A stretch of DNA of 64,000 bases from Shimia haliotis. GTDB taxonomy: Bacteria; Pseudomonadota; Alphaproteobacteria; Rhodobacterales; Rhodobacteraceae. The notes below the pieces were generated by a model that ran no database searches, had not been told where the DNA came from, and worked only from the letters and a program-made list of their open reading frames with translations. Location of the stretch: contig NZ_FOSZ01000008.1 in NCBI RefSeq assembly GCF_900114415.1, forward strand, positions 62,001 through 126,000, given 5' to 3'. The translations under genes and the position numbers were made by a program. This document shows positions 46,201 through 54,846 of this stretch, one piece after another (within the stretch, counting starts at the first letter, position 1; each line of letters opens with the position of its first letter).

Positions 46201-46636
46201 GGGCGTGTCCTATCCGTTGGTCTGGGCAAAAAACCGGATTGCGTGGGAGCTTTCCAAGCGCCGGACGCCGCAGGTTTCTGATCAGGCCGCACAGGGTCAA
46301 CAATTCCACGACGCCGAGATTGAAGCTGCGTTTTTGCGGGCGGTGGCGTCTTATGAGGTGGCCCCATGGAGCGGAAACCTCGTGCTGTTCCGCCCTCCGC
46401 TTTCGGGCAAATGGGACATGGGCGAGGGACGGCTGGTGGATCACGAGCGCGCTTACGTGTTCCATGACAACGATTGGGGCCAGCACGTGCCGCATGTGCA
46501 GGTTTTTGAAGTTCCAGGCGATCATGACAGCATGGTTCTGGATCCCAACGTGCGTGTGCTTGCGACCCGCATGAAAAAAGTGATTGCCGAGGCAGAAGTT
46601 GCCATTGCACGGCAACGCAAGGAGGCCGCGGAATGA
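40205..46636 (+). CDS. Type I polyketide synthase, KS-AT-KR-DH-ACP-TE
   Basis: 2143 residues from the GTG at 40205 (AGG seven bases ahead); a TTG at 40184 is the only other possibility after an in-frame stop. Domains: KS 13-435 (Cys185, His321, His361), AT about 535-835 (Ser633 in GHSMGE), structural-KR/linker to 1150, KR with GGFGGIG at 1163 and Tyr1322, DH-like hot-dog 1390-1670 (His1408, Asp1575), ACP (Ser1790 in DLGGHSL), TE about 1840-2120 (Ser1947 in GFSGGG, His2107). One module, with release by the TE. The DH lies after KR, a non-canonical order. Coupled by ATGA to the next glycosyltransferase. Confidence 0.93.
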   Translation: MTDQADARVSETDIAIVGMAAHLPGATGIDQYWQNLRDGIRSISKLSEDELLANGENRARLKHRNYVPAAAMLDGFAEFDAEFFGLSPKEAAIMDPQHRQFLEVSWEALENAGHMPENFDGPIGVFAGCGMGSYFYFNICSNRELVDSTGMFLLRHTGNDKDFLASRLSHFLDLKGPSLGLQTACSTSLVAVHYAAQSILNGECDMALAGGVTIELPHGQGYVFEEGEILSPDGECHAFDHRAQGTVFGSGAGVVVLRRLEDAIADGDHIWAVIKGSAVNNDGSDKAGYLAPSVTGQASAIADAMAIADVSADTVDYVECHGTGTYLGDPIEVAALTEAFRETTEETAYCRIGSVKTNIGHLDTAAGAASLIKTSLALHNKQMPPSLGFEKPNPAIDFASSPFAVNAALTDWTLRKGPRRAGVNSLGVGGTNAHVIVDEAPERAPSEESDWPFQLIAISGRTNKALEANAANLAAHLRANPDQPLADVAHTLLNGRRKFEKRRVVVAESHEEAANLLESGNLLRVFNHSAEAEAPEVVFMFPGGGAQYVGMGRDLYETEPVFAEWMDRGFEVLADKGGDRLRALWLAQGDTSEAEEALKTPSLQLPLIMMVEYALAQLWISWGIRPAALIGHSMGENTAACLAGVMSFEDCLELVQLRGQLFDTVPAGGMLSVPLPLGEVKARLGGDLDIASVNAPALTVVSGPDAALDQLATELAAEEIDTQRVPINIAAHSRMLEPILARFGDYLRSIQLHAPKLPIISNRTGAALLESEATDPEYWVAHLRNTVLFADGVTALSQVANRVYLEVGPGKALSSLVKMHGQVKADKVLSALRHVDDEIADDAYFLATLGRLWACGVAVDFDQYWGGVPRQRVVLPTYAFQRSRYFIEPGTDQIDTADHLLIRLEDTADWTYAPVWRPKLAECEFDVATELADAPKHAWLIFTDAGGTGAALAGQLRGAGHDVVTVRTGDAFAADGPDGYVLAPERGREGYDALIADLMARGRVPDRVVHLWLLTENESHRPGSSFFHRNQEQGFMSLFFLAQAITDENLPRPLHVTAISSGAVRVRNEILPYPEKSTVLGAVQVIPRELPGMTTALIDVTPPARKGHLSLALRLLEDLMAEPRNAIAAWRAEKRFERGYRKTDLKPDDMPVWRDGGTYVFTGGFGGIGLTLAEQAIRKAGANVVLLSRDGLPAREAWPNHLRGHAPQDRISKRIRAVERLESLGGQVLCLAADVCNIDEMGRAMDAARAEFGPVTGVVHAAGVIDDAPLLAKTLAQIDDVLAPKLHGTQVLEHLFPDGDLEWLAVFSSSSTATAPVGQIDYVAANAYLNAYAQSRAGGKTRVRAINWGIWSDVGMAAEAISARQGTHESTPKEAISEPLLDVGGFDDKGHRVFEASYDTSRWILNEHRTKDGTAILPGTGYIELAAESMRAHGEEGAFALRDLLFLRPLQIGEAETKTIRVRMERSNEGYRLEIQSACVFENRDGWQTHAEARIIPTTPMAKALDLSDLSARIGSPVPAEGAALSSAQEAHLAFGPRWKVLRGVSLGDGEGLADLRLEPQFVQDGCLLPPGLLDIGTGWAMELIPRYTQAHLWVPVSYDVLTVHAPLPAEIVSHARLVSGSSNDGVARFDIALAAPDGTVCVEVKGLSIRQIVDGSFTAPPALTAAEVSFDTNSQTIQPLSAQEERLVHNLSQGITPLEGAEMFEAALRSPLSQVVISSLELPALIAQADALPTDTAGSGQTFERPELDTDFVAPSTDIERSLAGFWQDLLGVEKVGVRDSFFDLGGHSLIAVRLFAMVKKAYRIEFPISVLFEAPTIETCAAMIADRLGGDLPAEGGSTGANEDGSGPEAGPGPASRFTHLVSMHSGEGGPRRPFFLVAGMFGNVLNLRHLAHLIGADRPFYGLQARGLLGDAAPHDDLVEAARDYIAEMRQVQPHGPYLLGGFSGGGITAYEIRRQLEAEGEEVALVAMLDTPLPQRRPLSRADRMKIQMQEFKAKGVSYPLVWAKNRIAWELSKRRTPQVSDQAAQGQQFHDAEIEAAFLRAVASYEVAPWSGNLVLFRPPLSGKWDMGEGRLVDHERAYVFHDNDWGQHVPHVQVFEVPGDHDSMVLDPNVRVLATRMKKVIAEAEVAIARQRKEAAE

Positions 46637-47637
46637 GTGTGACACCGCGCGTCCTGACCGTGATCCTGAACTGGCGGACGCCGGAGATGACCCTGCGCGC
46701 GGCTGAAGCGGCGGCACGGGAGATGCAAGGAATCGATGGCCGCATCGTGATTGTCGACAACGACAGCGGCGATGGCAGTTTCGAGAAAATGCAGGCAAAG
46801 ATCGCGACCGAAGACTGGCCGGAGGACCGTGTCGAGGTCATTCGGTCTGGCCACAATGGCGGCTTTGGGGCGGGGAACAACGCCGGCATCCGCCACGGTG
46901 CTTCCGATGGCTTTGACTATGTCTATATTCTTAACTCCGACGCCTTCCCCGATCCTGACAGTATCCGGCATTTGCTTGAGCATCTGAAAGCCTCCCCCGA
47001 CGTTGGCATCGCCGGAAGCTATATTCACGGCGAAGATGGCGACCCACATGTCACCGCTTTCCGGTTCCCGAGCGTCTGGGGCGAACTTGAAGGGGCGGCG
47101 CGTCTAGGCGTGATTTCCCGCCTGTTGAACGTTCATGTCGTGCCGCTGCCGATCCCCGATGAAACCACCCGTGTCGATTGGCTTGCGGGGGCGTCGATGA
47201 TGATCCGCCGCGAGGTTTTGGAAGAGATCGGTCTTTTTGACGAGACCTTCTTTCTTTATTTTGAGGAAACCGACCTCTGCCTGCGTGCCAGCCGTGCCGG
47301 ATGGCCAACCGACTATGTGCGGGCCAGCGAGGTCACCCACATCGGGTCTGTCTCCACGGGCATGAAAACCTGGTCACGCATGCCGACCTATTGGTTTGAC
47401 AGCCGCCTGCACTATTTCCGCAAAACCCGCGGAAGCGCATTTGCCCCCACTTTGGCGCACGTCACCGGATGCCTGATCTGGAAACTGCGCCGATTTGTCG
47501 GGCGCAAACCGCAACGAGATCCTGACTGGTTCCTGTGGGATCTGATCCGCCACTATTGCCGAAACATCTCCAATCGGACACCGCGCGAACGGTCCGCAAC
47601 CCCAACGCTAAGCCCGCGCAAGGAGGCCAATCCATGA
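46633..47637 (+). CDS. Glycosyltransferase family 2, rhamnosyltransferase-like, within the PKS-NRPS unit
   Basis: 334 residues. The family features are [14 protein letters not shown] (7-20), VDNDSGDGS (41-49), [13 protein letters not shown] (74-86), [10 protein letters not shown] (99-108, the NxD variant of DXD) and [17 protein letters not shown]. These resemble rhamnosyltransferases such as WbbL-type enzymes. Start and stop overlap the PKS and NRPS genes by four bases each, so its synthesis is coupled to both. This strongly suggests that it glycosylates the hybrid product or builds the acceptor that the product joins. Confidence 0.88.
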   Translation: MSVTPRVLTVILNWRTPEMTLRAAEAAAREMQGIDGRIVIVDNDSGDGSFEKMQAKIATEDWPEDRVEVIRSGHNGGFGAGNNAGIRHGASDGFDYVYILNSDAFPDPDSIRHLLEHLKASPDVGIAGSYIHGEDGDPHVTAFRFPSVWGELEGAARLGVISRLLNVHVVPLPIPDETTRVDWLAGASMMIRREVLEEIGLFDETFFLYFEETDLCLRASRAGWPTDYVRASEVTHIGSVSTGMKTWSRMPTYWFDSRLHYFRKTRGSAFAPTLAHVTGCLIWKLRRFVGRKPQRDPDWFLWDLIRHYCRNISNRTPRERSATPTLSPRKEANP

Positions 47638-50600
47638 GCCTTGATACACAGTCGCGCCCCCGCATGAGCGCGGTGATGATCGGCAACGAAAGCCTGCTTG
47701 TGCAATGCGCCACGATCTGGCGGGACGCGGGTCATTCGGTGTCCGCCGTGGTCACACGTTCTCAAGATATACGGGTCTGGGCCGAAAGCGTAGGGCTGCG
47801 GGTTGTGTCGTCTGATGCGGAGATCGCGACAGAATTGTTGGGCGAAAAATTCGATTGGCTCCTGTCGATTGCCAATCTGGACATGCTGCCACAAGCGGTG
47901 CTGGACCTGCCCGCGAAGGGGGCGATCAACTTCCACGACGGGCCACTGCCCCGTTACGCCGGACTGAACGCACCGGTCTGGGCGCGCATGGCGCAAGAGG
48001 CGCGCCATGGCATCACGTGGCATATGATTGAAGCCAAGGCCGACACCGGCAAGATCGTCGCACAGCGCATGTTTGACATTGCTCAGACGGACACGGCTTT
48101 GACGCTCAATACGAAATGCTATGCCGCCGCAATCGAGAGCTTTCCCGAAGTGGTCGCGGCTCTGGCCGATGACCTGCCAAACGCGCGCGCCCAAGACATG
48201 AGCCAGCGAAGCTATTTCGGTCGCGGCAAGCTTCCTTTGGCGGCCGGACGCATAGATTTCCGCCGTGACGCGCAAGAAGTTGTGGCGCTGGTGCGGTCGC
48301 TGGATCACGGGGATTATTTCAATCCGATGTGTTCCCCCAAGATTGTCGCCTCGGGTCGTGTGCTTCTGGTCGGAGCCGCAGAGATTGCCGAAAGTGCTGG
48401 TCATGGCGAACCAGGCGCGGTGCTGGCCGTGGGTGACAAGAGCGTCACCGTGGCCTGCGGGCGCGGTGCGGTGACGTTGTCTCGGCTGACCGCCTCCAAC
48501 GGCGCAGCCGAAGTGCCGGCTCATGTCATCCGCACGGGGGAACGCCTTCCTATTTTGGATCGCGCGGCCGCCGAAGCTCTGTCAGAGACCGTTGCGCAAG
48601 TTGCCAAATCCGACGCTTTTTGGCGCAAGACGCTTGCGGAATTCCTGCCCGCCACATTGCCTTTGGTCGCCGCATCCGGCGACCTTCCAGATATGCGCAA
48701 ACTTGACCTGAGTTTGCCCGAGTTGCCCTCCAAGCAAACCCTGACCGCCGTGACCCTTTGGGCATTGCGGTCAGGGATACCGGAGGCTTGTGACCTCGCC
48801 CTGCGCGTGCCAACCCTTCCGCGAGCGGCCGGTCTGTTGAACGATTGGGTGCCGCTGCGCATCTCCGCAGCGATGCTTCAAGACAGCGTTGACGCCGCAG
48901 TGGCGACCATTTCCGACGCTGTTGATAGGATCGCCAAACGCGGTACATGGATGCGCGATCTTGTGGCCCGCGATCCGAAGTTGTCCCCTCCGGCCATGCC
49001 TGACGTGGCCGTGACACTTGAAGACGAAGGCGCGTTGGAAGGCGCGGCCATCACCGTTGCGCTTGGCGCGACCCCTGCCCTGTATTTTGATGCGTCCCGA
49101 GTGCGTGAAGCTCATGCCGAACGGCTTGCTGCACGGCTCGAGCTCTTGGCAAACGCGATGAGCGAGACGGCCCAAGTCGCGGACCTGCCGTTCCTACCGG
49201 AAACAGAGCGTCGGGAGATTTTGACGGGTTGGAACGACACCGTCGTGGATTTTGATGCCAACGCGACTCTGGTATCCCAGTTTGAGGCACAAGTCGCCCA
49301 GACCCCCGATGCGCCCGCATTGGTGTTTGAACATGACCTGCTGAGCTATGCTGACTTAAACGCGCGGGCCAATCGCGCTGCGCATGTGCTTCGGGATATG
49401 GGCGTGACACGCGGGTCTTTGGTAGGGCTTTGCAGCCGTCGCGGGCCGGACCTTGTGGTAGGCGCATTGGCCATCCTGAAGGCGGGCGGGGCTTATGTAC
49501 CGATGGATCCGACCTATCCGGCGGACCGGCTGGCGCATTTTATCTCCGACTCCGGATGCGGTGTGATCGTAACACAGGCGGAACTGGCGCAATCGCTGCC
49601 CTCCCACGAGGCTCAGGTCTTGGAAATGGACACTGATCCGCGCCTGTCCACAGACCGAACATCCAATCCTCCCCCCGTGGCAACCGGCGGCGACCTTGCC
49701 TATCTGATCTATACATCCGGATCCACCGGCACCCCCAAAGGAGTGATGGTGGAACATGGCAACGTCGCCAACTTCTTTGCCGGCATGGACGCACGTATCA
49801 CCCACAAAGCGGGGGACACGTGGCTTGCGGTGACGTCGCTTTCGTTCGACATTTCCGTACTGGAACTTTTCTGGACCCTGTCTCGTGGTTTCAAGCTGGT
49901 GCTGTCGGGCGACGAGACCACAACCCAGATTTCCAATGGACGCCTGCCCACGGCCGCTGGCGGCATGGAAATGTCGATTTACTATTGGGGAAATGACGAC
50001 GGACAGGGGTCTAAGAAATACGACCTGCTGTTAGAGGGGGCAAAGTTCGCCGATGCAAACGGATTTTGCGCGGTCTGGACGCCGGAGAGGCATTTCCACG
50101 CATTTGGTGGGCCGTATCCGAACCCGTCGGTGACAGGGGCCGCGGTGGCCGCAGTCACCAAGCAGATCGGCGTCCGCGCCGGATCATGCGTTGCGCCGCT
50201 TCATCACACAGCGCGGATCGCCGAAGAGTGGGCGGTGATCGACAACCTGACCAACGGGCGCGCCGGTCTGGCGATTGCCTCTGGGTGGCAGCCGGATGAT
50301 TTTGTGCTGCGGCCTGAAAACACGCCGCCTGCCAACAAGCCCGCGATGTTTGAGCAGATGGCAGACCTGCGCAAACTCTGGCGGGGCGAAGAGGTGTCTT
50401 TCCAGAAGAAAGACGGCACGATGCACCCCGTTGTCACGCAACCGCGCCCCGTATCCAAAGAGCTTCCGCTTTGGGTCACAACGGCAGGCAATCCGGAAAC
50501 ATGGAAAGAAGCCGGGCGATACGGATGTAACGTGCTGACTCATCTTTTGGGACAGAGCGTCGAAGAGGTCGGCCAGAAAATTGCGCTTTATCACGATGCG

Positions 50601-52295
50601 CTGCGGGAGGCAGGGCACAATCCGGATGACTTCTCGGTCACGCTGATGTTGCACAGCTTTCTGGCAGAGGACCGTGACACCGCCCGCGAAATCGCGCGGG
50701 AACCGATGAAAGATTATCTTCGGTCGGCGGCAGGGCTTATCAAACAATACGCTTGGGCTTTTCCTGCATTCAAGAAACCCGAGGGTGTGGACAACGCCTT
50801 CCAGCTTGATCTGGGCAGCCTGACAGAAGAAGAACTTGAAGGCATTCTGGACTTCGCCTTTCTGCGGTATTTCGAGGACAGCGGGCTGTTTGGCACCATC
50901 GAGGACGCGTTGGATCGCGTGGAGCAGGTCAAACGCATTGGTGTGACGGAAATTGCCTGTCTGATCGACTATGGCATCGACAGCACGACGGTTCTGGAAG
51001 GTTTGAAACCGCTGGCCGAGGTATTGCGACGTGCCAACGAGGGCGGGGAACTGGATCCGTCTGATGTGTCCATCGCGGCGCAAATGATCCGACATGACGT
51101 CAGCCACCTGCAATGCACACCATCCATGGCGCGGATGATTGCAATGAACGACGAGGCGCGGTTTGCCTTGCGCGGTGTCGACCATCTGATGATCGGCGGC
51201 GAGGCGCTTTCTGGCGCTTTGGTGGCCGAATTGAATGCGGCGACAGAGGCCCCTGTGCAAAACATGTACGGTCCCACAGAAACCACGATTTGGTCCACCA
51301 CCGGCATGGCCGAGACCTCTGAGGGGATCGCCAGCATCGGCACGCCAATTGCAAACACACAGGTGTATGTTCTGGATGAAACTGGCGCCCCCGCACCTGT
51401 GGGCGTTGCCGGAGAATTGTTGATTGGCGGAGCTGGCGTGACCCGAGGCTATTGGCGGCGCGAGGCACTGACGGCAGAACGGTTTGTCGAAAATCCGTTC
51501 GGTGAGGGCCGGCTTTATAAAACCGGCGATCTTGTGCGTTGGCGTGACGACGGACAGCTCGATTTCCTTGGTCGCGCCGACCATCAAGTGAAATTGCGCG
51601 GCTATCGCATCGAATTGGGTGAAATCGAAACTCGCCTAGAAGAGATCGCCGGAGTTGCACAAGCCGTGGTGATCCCGCGCGAGGACACACCAGGTGACGT
51701 GCGGCTGGTGGCATATCTGCGCGGAGAGGCCATTCCGGTGGAGGGAGATCTGCGGCGTGCGATGCGCGACAGCCTGCCGTCTTTCATGAGGCCGCAACAC
51801 TTTGTGTCGCTTGCCGATTTTCCGCTGACACCCAACAAAAAGGTCGACCGCATCGCGCTTCCTGCGCCGGAGGCAACCCGCACCATCGAAATCAAGGCCC
51901 CACCTGTGGCTGCTGCCCCCGAGCCTTTGCCAACTGGCGCGGGCGCGGATGCTGCGGCCACTGTGGCGGCGATTTGGGCCCGCGTGCTTGGCGTTGCAGA
52001 CGTCAATGCAACCGACAACTTCTTTGACATAGGCGGGCATAGCCTTTTGGCAGTGCAAGCCCATCGTGACATTCGTGCAGAGACCGGCGCGGCGAAGCTT
52101 TCGATCACCGATATTTTCCGGTTCCCAACCATGGGCGGGCTTGTGTCCAGAATCGAGGAATTGACAGGCGGCGCCCGTCCGGCTGACGCACCGCAACCTA
52201 CCACGGCAGACGACATCGCAGAGCGATCAGACGCGCGCTCGGAGATGATGAGCAAACGCAGGGCAATGCGGGCACGCCGGAGGGCGCGAACATGA
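47634..52295 (+). CDS. NRPS: formyltransferase, half condensation domain, adenylation domain with inserted luciferase-like monooxygenase, PCP
   Basis: 1553 residues from ATG at 47634 (AAGGAGG site). Formyltransferase domain about 10-190 ([11 protein letters not shown] at 100-110, then DTGKIV) and its C-terminal part to 300. Residues about 315-530 resemble only the second half of a condensation domain (FWRKTLAE, then [10 protein letters not shown]) with no HHxxxDG. Adenylation begins near 545: [10 protein letters not shown] at 694, FDIS at 738, NMYGPTE at 1210, A10 lysine near 1403. Between A4 and A5, residues about 778-1135 are a MupA/Atu3671-type FMN monooxygenase ([35 protein letters not shown]). 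PCP serine is 1470. No TE. Confidence 0.92.
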   Translation: MSLDTQSRPRMSAVMIGNESLLVQCATIWRDAGHSVSAVVTRSQDIRVWAESVGLRVVSSDAEIATELLGEKFDWLLSIANLDMLPQAVLDLPAKGAINFHDGPLPRYAGLNAPVWARMAQEARHGITWHMIEAKADTGKIVAQRMFDIAQTDTALTLNTKCYAAAIESFPEVVAALADDLPNARAQDMSQRSYFGRGKLPLAAGRIDFRRDAQEVVALVRSLDHGDYFNPMCSPKIVASGRVLLVGAAEIAESAGHGEPGAVLAVGDKSVTVACGRGAVTLSRLTASNGAAEVPAHVIRTGERLPILDRAAAEALSETVAQVAKSDAFWRKTLAEFLPATLPLVAASGDLPDMRKLDLSLPELPSKQTLTAVTLWALRSGIPEACDLALRVPTLPRAAGLLNDWVPLRISAAMLQDSVDAAVATISDAVDRIAKRGTWMRDLVARDPKLSPPAMPDVAVTLEDEGALEGAAITVALGATPALYFDASRVREAHAERLAARLELLANAMSETAQVADLPFLPETERREILTGWNDTVVDFDANATLVSQFEAQVAQTPDAPALVFEHDLLSYADLNARANRAAHVLRDMGVTRGSLVGLCSRRGPDLVVGALAILKAGGAYVPMDPTYPADRLAHFISDSGCGVIVTQAELAQSLPSHEAQVLEMDTDPRLSTDRTSNPPPVATGGDLAYLIYTSGSTGTPKGVMVEHGNVANFFAGMDARITHKAGDTWLAVTSLSFDISVLELFWTLSRGFKLVLSGDETTTQISNGRLPTAAGGMEMSIYYWGNDDGQGSKKYDLLLEGAKFADANGFCAVWTPERHFHAFGGPYPNPSVTGAAVAAVTKQIGVRAGSCVAPLHHTARIAEEWAVIDNLTNGRAGLAIASGWQPDDFVLRPENTPPANKPAMFEQMADLRKLWRGEEVSFQKKDGTMHPVVTQPRPVSKELPLWVTTAGNPETWKEAGRYGCNVLTHLLGQSVEEVGQKIALYHDALREAGHNPDDFSVTLMLHSFLAEDRDTAREIAREPMKDYLRSAAGLIKQYAWAFPAFKKPEGVDNAFQLDLGSLTEEELEGILDFAFLRYFEDSGLFGTIEDALDRVEQVKRIGVTEIACLIDYGIDSTTVLEGLKPLAEVLRRANEGGELDPSDVSIAAQMIRHDVSHLQCTPSMARMIAMNDEARFALRGVDHLMIGGEALSGALVAELNAATEAPVQNMYGPTETTIWSTTGMAETSEGIASIGTPIANTQVYVLDETGAPAPVGVAGELLIGGAGVTRGYWRREALTAERFVENPFGEGRLYKTGDLVRWRDDGQLDFLGRADHQVKLRGYRIELGEIETRLEEIAGVAQAVVIPREDTPGDVRLVAYLRGEAIPVEGDLRRAMRDSLPSFMRPQHFVSLADFPLTPNKKVDRIALPAPEATRTIEIKAPPVAAAPEPLPTGAGADAAATVAAIWARVLGVADVNATDNFFDIGGHSLLAVQAHRDIRAETGAAKLSITDIFRFPTMGGLVSRIEELTGGARPADAPQPTTADDIAERSDARSEMMSKRRAMRARRRART

Positions 52296-53023
52296 CCGGT
52301 CCGGACTCAGATCTGCCGGCATTGCGTGATCTGGCGCGTCGCTTTGCGCCGCGTGACGTGGGCGTCGGCGTGGCCGATCCCACAGTCAGCCCCGCCACAG
52401 TGTTGCCGGCAGAAGCCCCAGCCATCGCCAACGCAATTCCGAAGCGAAAACGCGAGTTCGCAGCCGGCCGTCGCGCCGCGCGCGAAGCTCTAAGAGCGAT
52501 CAACCATGCAGGTGTGGCGATTCCGAAAGGGGCTGATCGCACGCCGGTCTTTCCCGAAGGCATTGCGGGGTCAATCACGCACAACCGTCTGGCTGCGTTG
52601 GCCATTGTCGCGCCAAAATCACTGTTTCGCACTCTGGGTGTCGACATCGAACCCGCACAAGCTCTTAAGCCGCAGCTGTTGAAGGCGATCTGCACTGAAC
52701 AGGACCGCGATATGCTGTCGGCGCTGCCGGAAACGGACCGCCTACTGCTGGCGCGATGCCTGTTTTCCGCCAAAGAAGCGGTGTTTAAGGCCCAGTATCC
52801 GATTACGCGACAGGTGTTCGGCTTTGACGCGGCTTCTATTACGTTCAACGCTGTGCGCAGCGGCTTCACCGCAACCTTTCACCGTGAAATCGGCACGATC
52901 CGGATGGGGAGCACAGTTTCAGGCCAATGCGGCATGGCAGGTGGGCACATTCTATCGATGGTCACGCTGGGCGCTGTGCAAGGATCGGAAAACGCCAATT
53001 TCCCCTTTTGCGCCACGGGATAA
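52292..53023 (+). CDS. 4'-phosphopantetheinyl transferase (EntD/Sfp superfamily)
   Basis: 243 residues. The catalytic motifs are GVDIE at 116-120 and SAKEAVFKA at 159-167, with [12 protein letters not shown] and GSITHN ahead. It attaches phosphopantetheine from CoA to carrier-protein serines, here most likely the ACP (Ser1790 of the PKS) and PCP (Ser1470 of the NRPS). It overlaps the NRPS stop by four bases, so it is the dedicated activator and the last gene of the coupled unit. Confidence 0.93.
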   Translation: MTGPDSDLPALRDLARRFAPRDVGVGVADPTVSPATVLPAEAPAIANAIPKRKREFAAGRRAAREALRAINHAGVAIPKGADRTPVFPEGIAGSITHNRLAALAIVAPKSLFRTLGVDIEPAQALKPQLLKAICTEQDRDMLSALPETDRLLLARCLFSAKEAVFKAQYPITRQVFGFDAASITFNAVRSGFTATFHREIGTIRMGSTVSGQCGMAGGHILSMVTLGAVQGSENANFPFCATG

Positions 53024-53096
53024 CCATATTCATTCACCATAGTTTCTGGCAACAGAGCGCGAAAAAGGGCGCCGGAACGACTCTTGAGGATCAGGC

Positions 53097-54371
53097 ATGG
53101 ACAGGTTTCAGTCTCTTGGCGAAGTGCGAAGCATGCTCCGCAGAAGGGCTCTTCTGTGGGTGTCCGTGATTGCGCTCGGCCTTGTGATGTCCCTGTTCTA
53201 TACATTGTCGCTTCCTCGGGAATACGAAACATTCGCTACCATCCAGATCGAACAGCCGTCCATCCAGACCAGAGAAGGCACACGCGGCTCTCTGAACGCG
53301 GACATGCTGCAAAAACTTCAGATCGTAGAGCAGCGCGTCATGGCGCGCGACAACCTGCTGGCGATCATCGACAAGTTTGGTCTCTATCGAAACACCGATC
53401 TTTCTGACCTGCAAAAGGTTGATTTGCTGCGTCGCGCGGCGCGGGTGCAGCACATCACTGACCCGCAGTTGCGTTGGCGTCAGGACATCAGCCCCTCGGC
53501 GCTGCTCGTGTCCGTTCGGATGACCGACCCCGTTCTTGCGGCCAACGTTGCCAATGAGTTGGTGAACAACGTGCTGGCCGCAGAGGCTGAAAGCCGTGCC
53601 GCCCGCGTGCGCGAAACCTTGGATTTCTTTGACGGCGAAGAACGCCGGATCGGCGCCGCAATCACTGCGCTAGAGGCAGAAATCGCAGAATTCAAACGTC
53701 AGAACGCCGTTATCTTGCCAGGCGGTGTAGAGAGTTTGCGGTTGCGATTGGCCGACCTTCAGGAAATCGAGCTCGAAGTGCAACGCCAAATCCTGTCGCT
53801 TCAAGATGGAGGTCAGACTGGCGCAGGCACGGTCCGAGCTCAGCGCGTGGCACGACTTCAGGAAGAAGCGTCCCTGTATCAGGTGCAAATCGCGCAGATC
53901 GAAGCTGAGATCGCCGAAACGCCGGGATTGGAGCAAGAATTCAGCAAGCTGCAACGCGAACTGGGCAAGCTTGAGGATCAATACGAGGCTGTGACTGTCG
54001 GCAAAGCGCAGGCGGAGATGAACCAGATGCTGGAAGCCTCCAGCCAATCCGACAGCTTTGCCGTGCTTGAGGAGGCCTTGCCTCCGGATTGGCCAATCGC
54101 GCCGTCGCGCAAGAAAAGCCTCGCCATGGGTGGTATGTTGAGCGCCGCTGTGGCGCTGACTTTGGTGTTCCTTACCGAGATGCGCAGCCCAGTGATCTGG
54201 ACACGAGGCCAGTTGGAACGGCAACTGGGCCTACGTGCGGTTGCGGTTATTCCTGTGATCGAAACGCCGGGCCAACGACGCGCACGGCGTTGGTTGAGTT
54301 TCGCAAAGATCGGAATTGTGTTGGCGGCTGCAACTGCTTTGGCGGGATTCGCCCTGAGATTCGGGCGATAA
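53097..54371 (+). CDS. Wzz-like polysaccharide chain-length determinant
   Basis: 424 residues. Two membrane helices (about 20-39 and 398-418) flank a large periplasmic region with coiled-coil segments (about 155-310), the Wzz/PCP topology. Residues LPREYETFATIQIEQ follow the first helix as in the family. No tyrosine-kinase domain is present on the C-terminus. It should control the length of the polymer made by the Wzy-like protein at 55597-57099. Confidence 0.87.
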   Translation: MDRFQSLGEVRSMLRRRALLWVSVIALGLVMSLFYTLSLPREYETFATIQIEQPSIQTREGTRGSLNADMLQKLQIVEQRVMARDNLLAIIDKFGLYRNTDLSDLQKVDLLRRAARVQHITDPQLRWRQDISPSALLVSVRMTDPVLAANVANELVNNVLAAEAESRAARVRETLDFFDGEERRIGAAITALEAEIAEFKRQNAVILPGGVESLRLRLADLQEIELEVQRQILSLQDGGQTGAGTVRAQRVARLQEEASLYQVQIAQIEAEIAETPGLEQEFSKLQRELGKLEDQYEAVTVGKAQAEMNQMLEASSQSDSFAVLEEALPPDWPIAPSRKKSLAMGGMLSAAVALTLVFLTEMRSPVIWTRGQLERQLGLRAVAVIPVIETPGQRRARRWLSFAKIGIVLAAATALAGFALRFGR

Positions 54372-54846
54372 GCCGCCACAATTTGACCACATTCTCCGAA
54401 TCAATCCTTATTCCCGCATTTTCCGGCCAAATTTGACGGGTATGGAAAACCTGAATTTCGAAACAATCACACAAGTCGAGATAGAACCGTTTCCAATCCT
54501 ATATCAGCAGGGGCGAAAATTAACCATTTTCACCACGACTTCCATTTTTAGAATATTAAATTTGTGAATTAAATCAATAATTTACCCAAAAGTGACGCAA
54601 AGTCTCAGTGGATTTCTATTAAATTGTGACTAATATATGTCCTTGGGTGGGCGCTTCTTTGACGGGAGCACCTTGGGAATACGAAAGACTGATGAGCGAT
54701 AAGCCCCGCTGCCGGGCGCTTTATACGACAGTCATAGCATTTGTGACGCGCCTATAGTTTGGCGCGACAGGAAAGCTTTGACACCTGCTCACCGGAAAAC
54801 ACTCTCCCAAAGTGCCTCAAACGATGTGTTAGTGGGGATGACGCCG
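54372..54846. other. AT-rich intergenic region upstream of the exoY-like gene
   Basis: About 470 bases, clearly more AT-rich than the coding DNA around it, with no supported gene. It holds a pair of near-identical direct repeats (54554-54567 and 54617-54629), and TTAACCAT at 54520-54527, which resembles a CtrA half site. The promoter of the exoY-like gene is most likely here. Confidence 0.55.
54554..54629. promoter_or_regulatory. Direct repeat pair TATTAAATTTGTGA
   Basis: TATTAAATTTGTGA at 54554-54567 and TATTAAATTGTGA at 54617-54629 differ by one base, and their starts are 63 bp apart, six helical turns. They lie 217-293 bp before the exoY-like start and could be operator half sites. No regulator is identified. 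Confidence 0.4.

Noticed and set aside
49965-51035. Luciferase-like monooxygenase considered as a separate gene
   Set aside because: The frame is continuous with adenylation motifs before and after it (FDIS and NMYGPTE), so it is an inserted domain.
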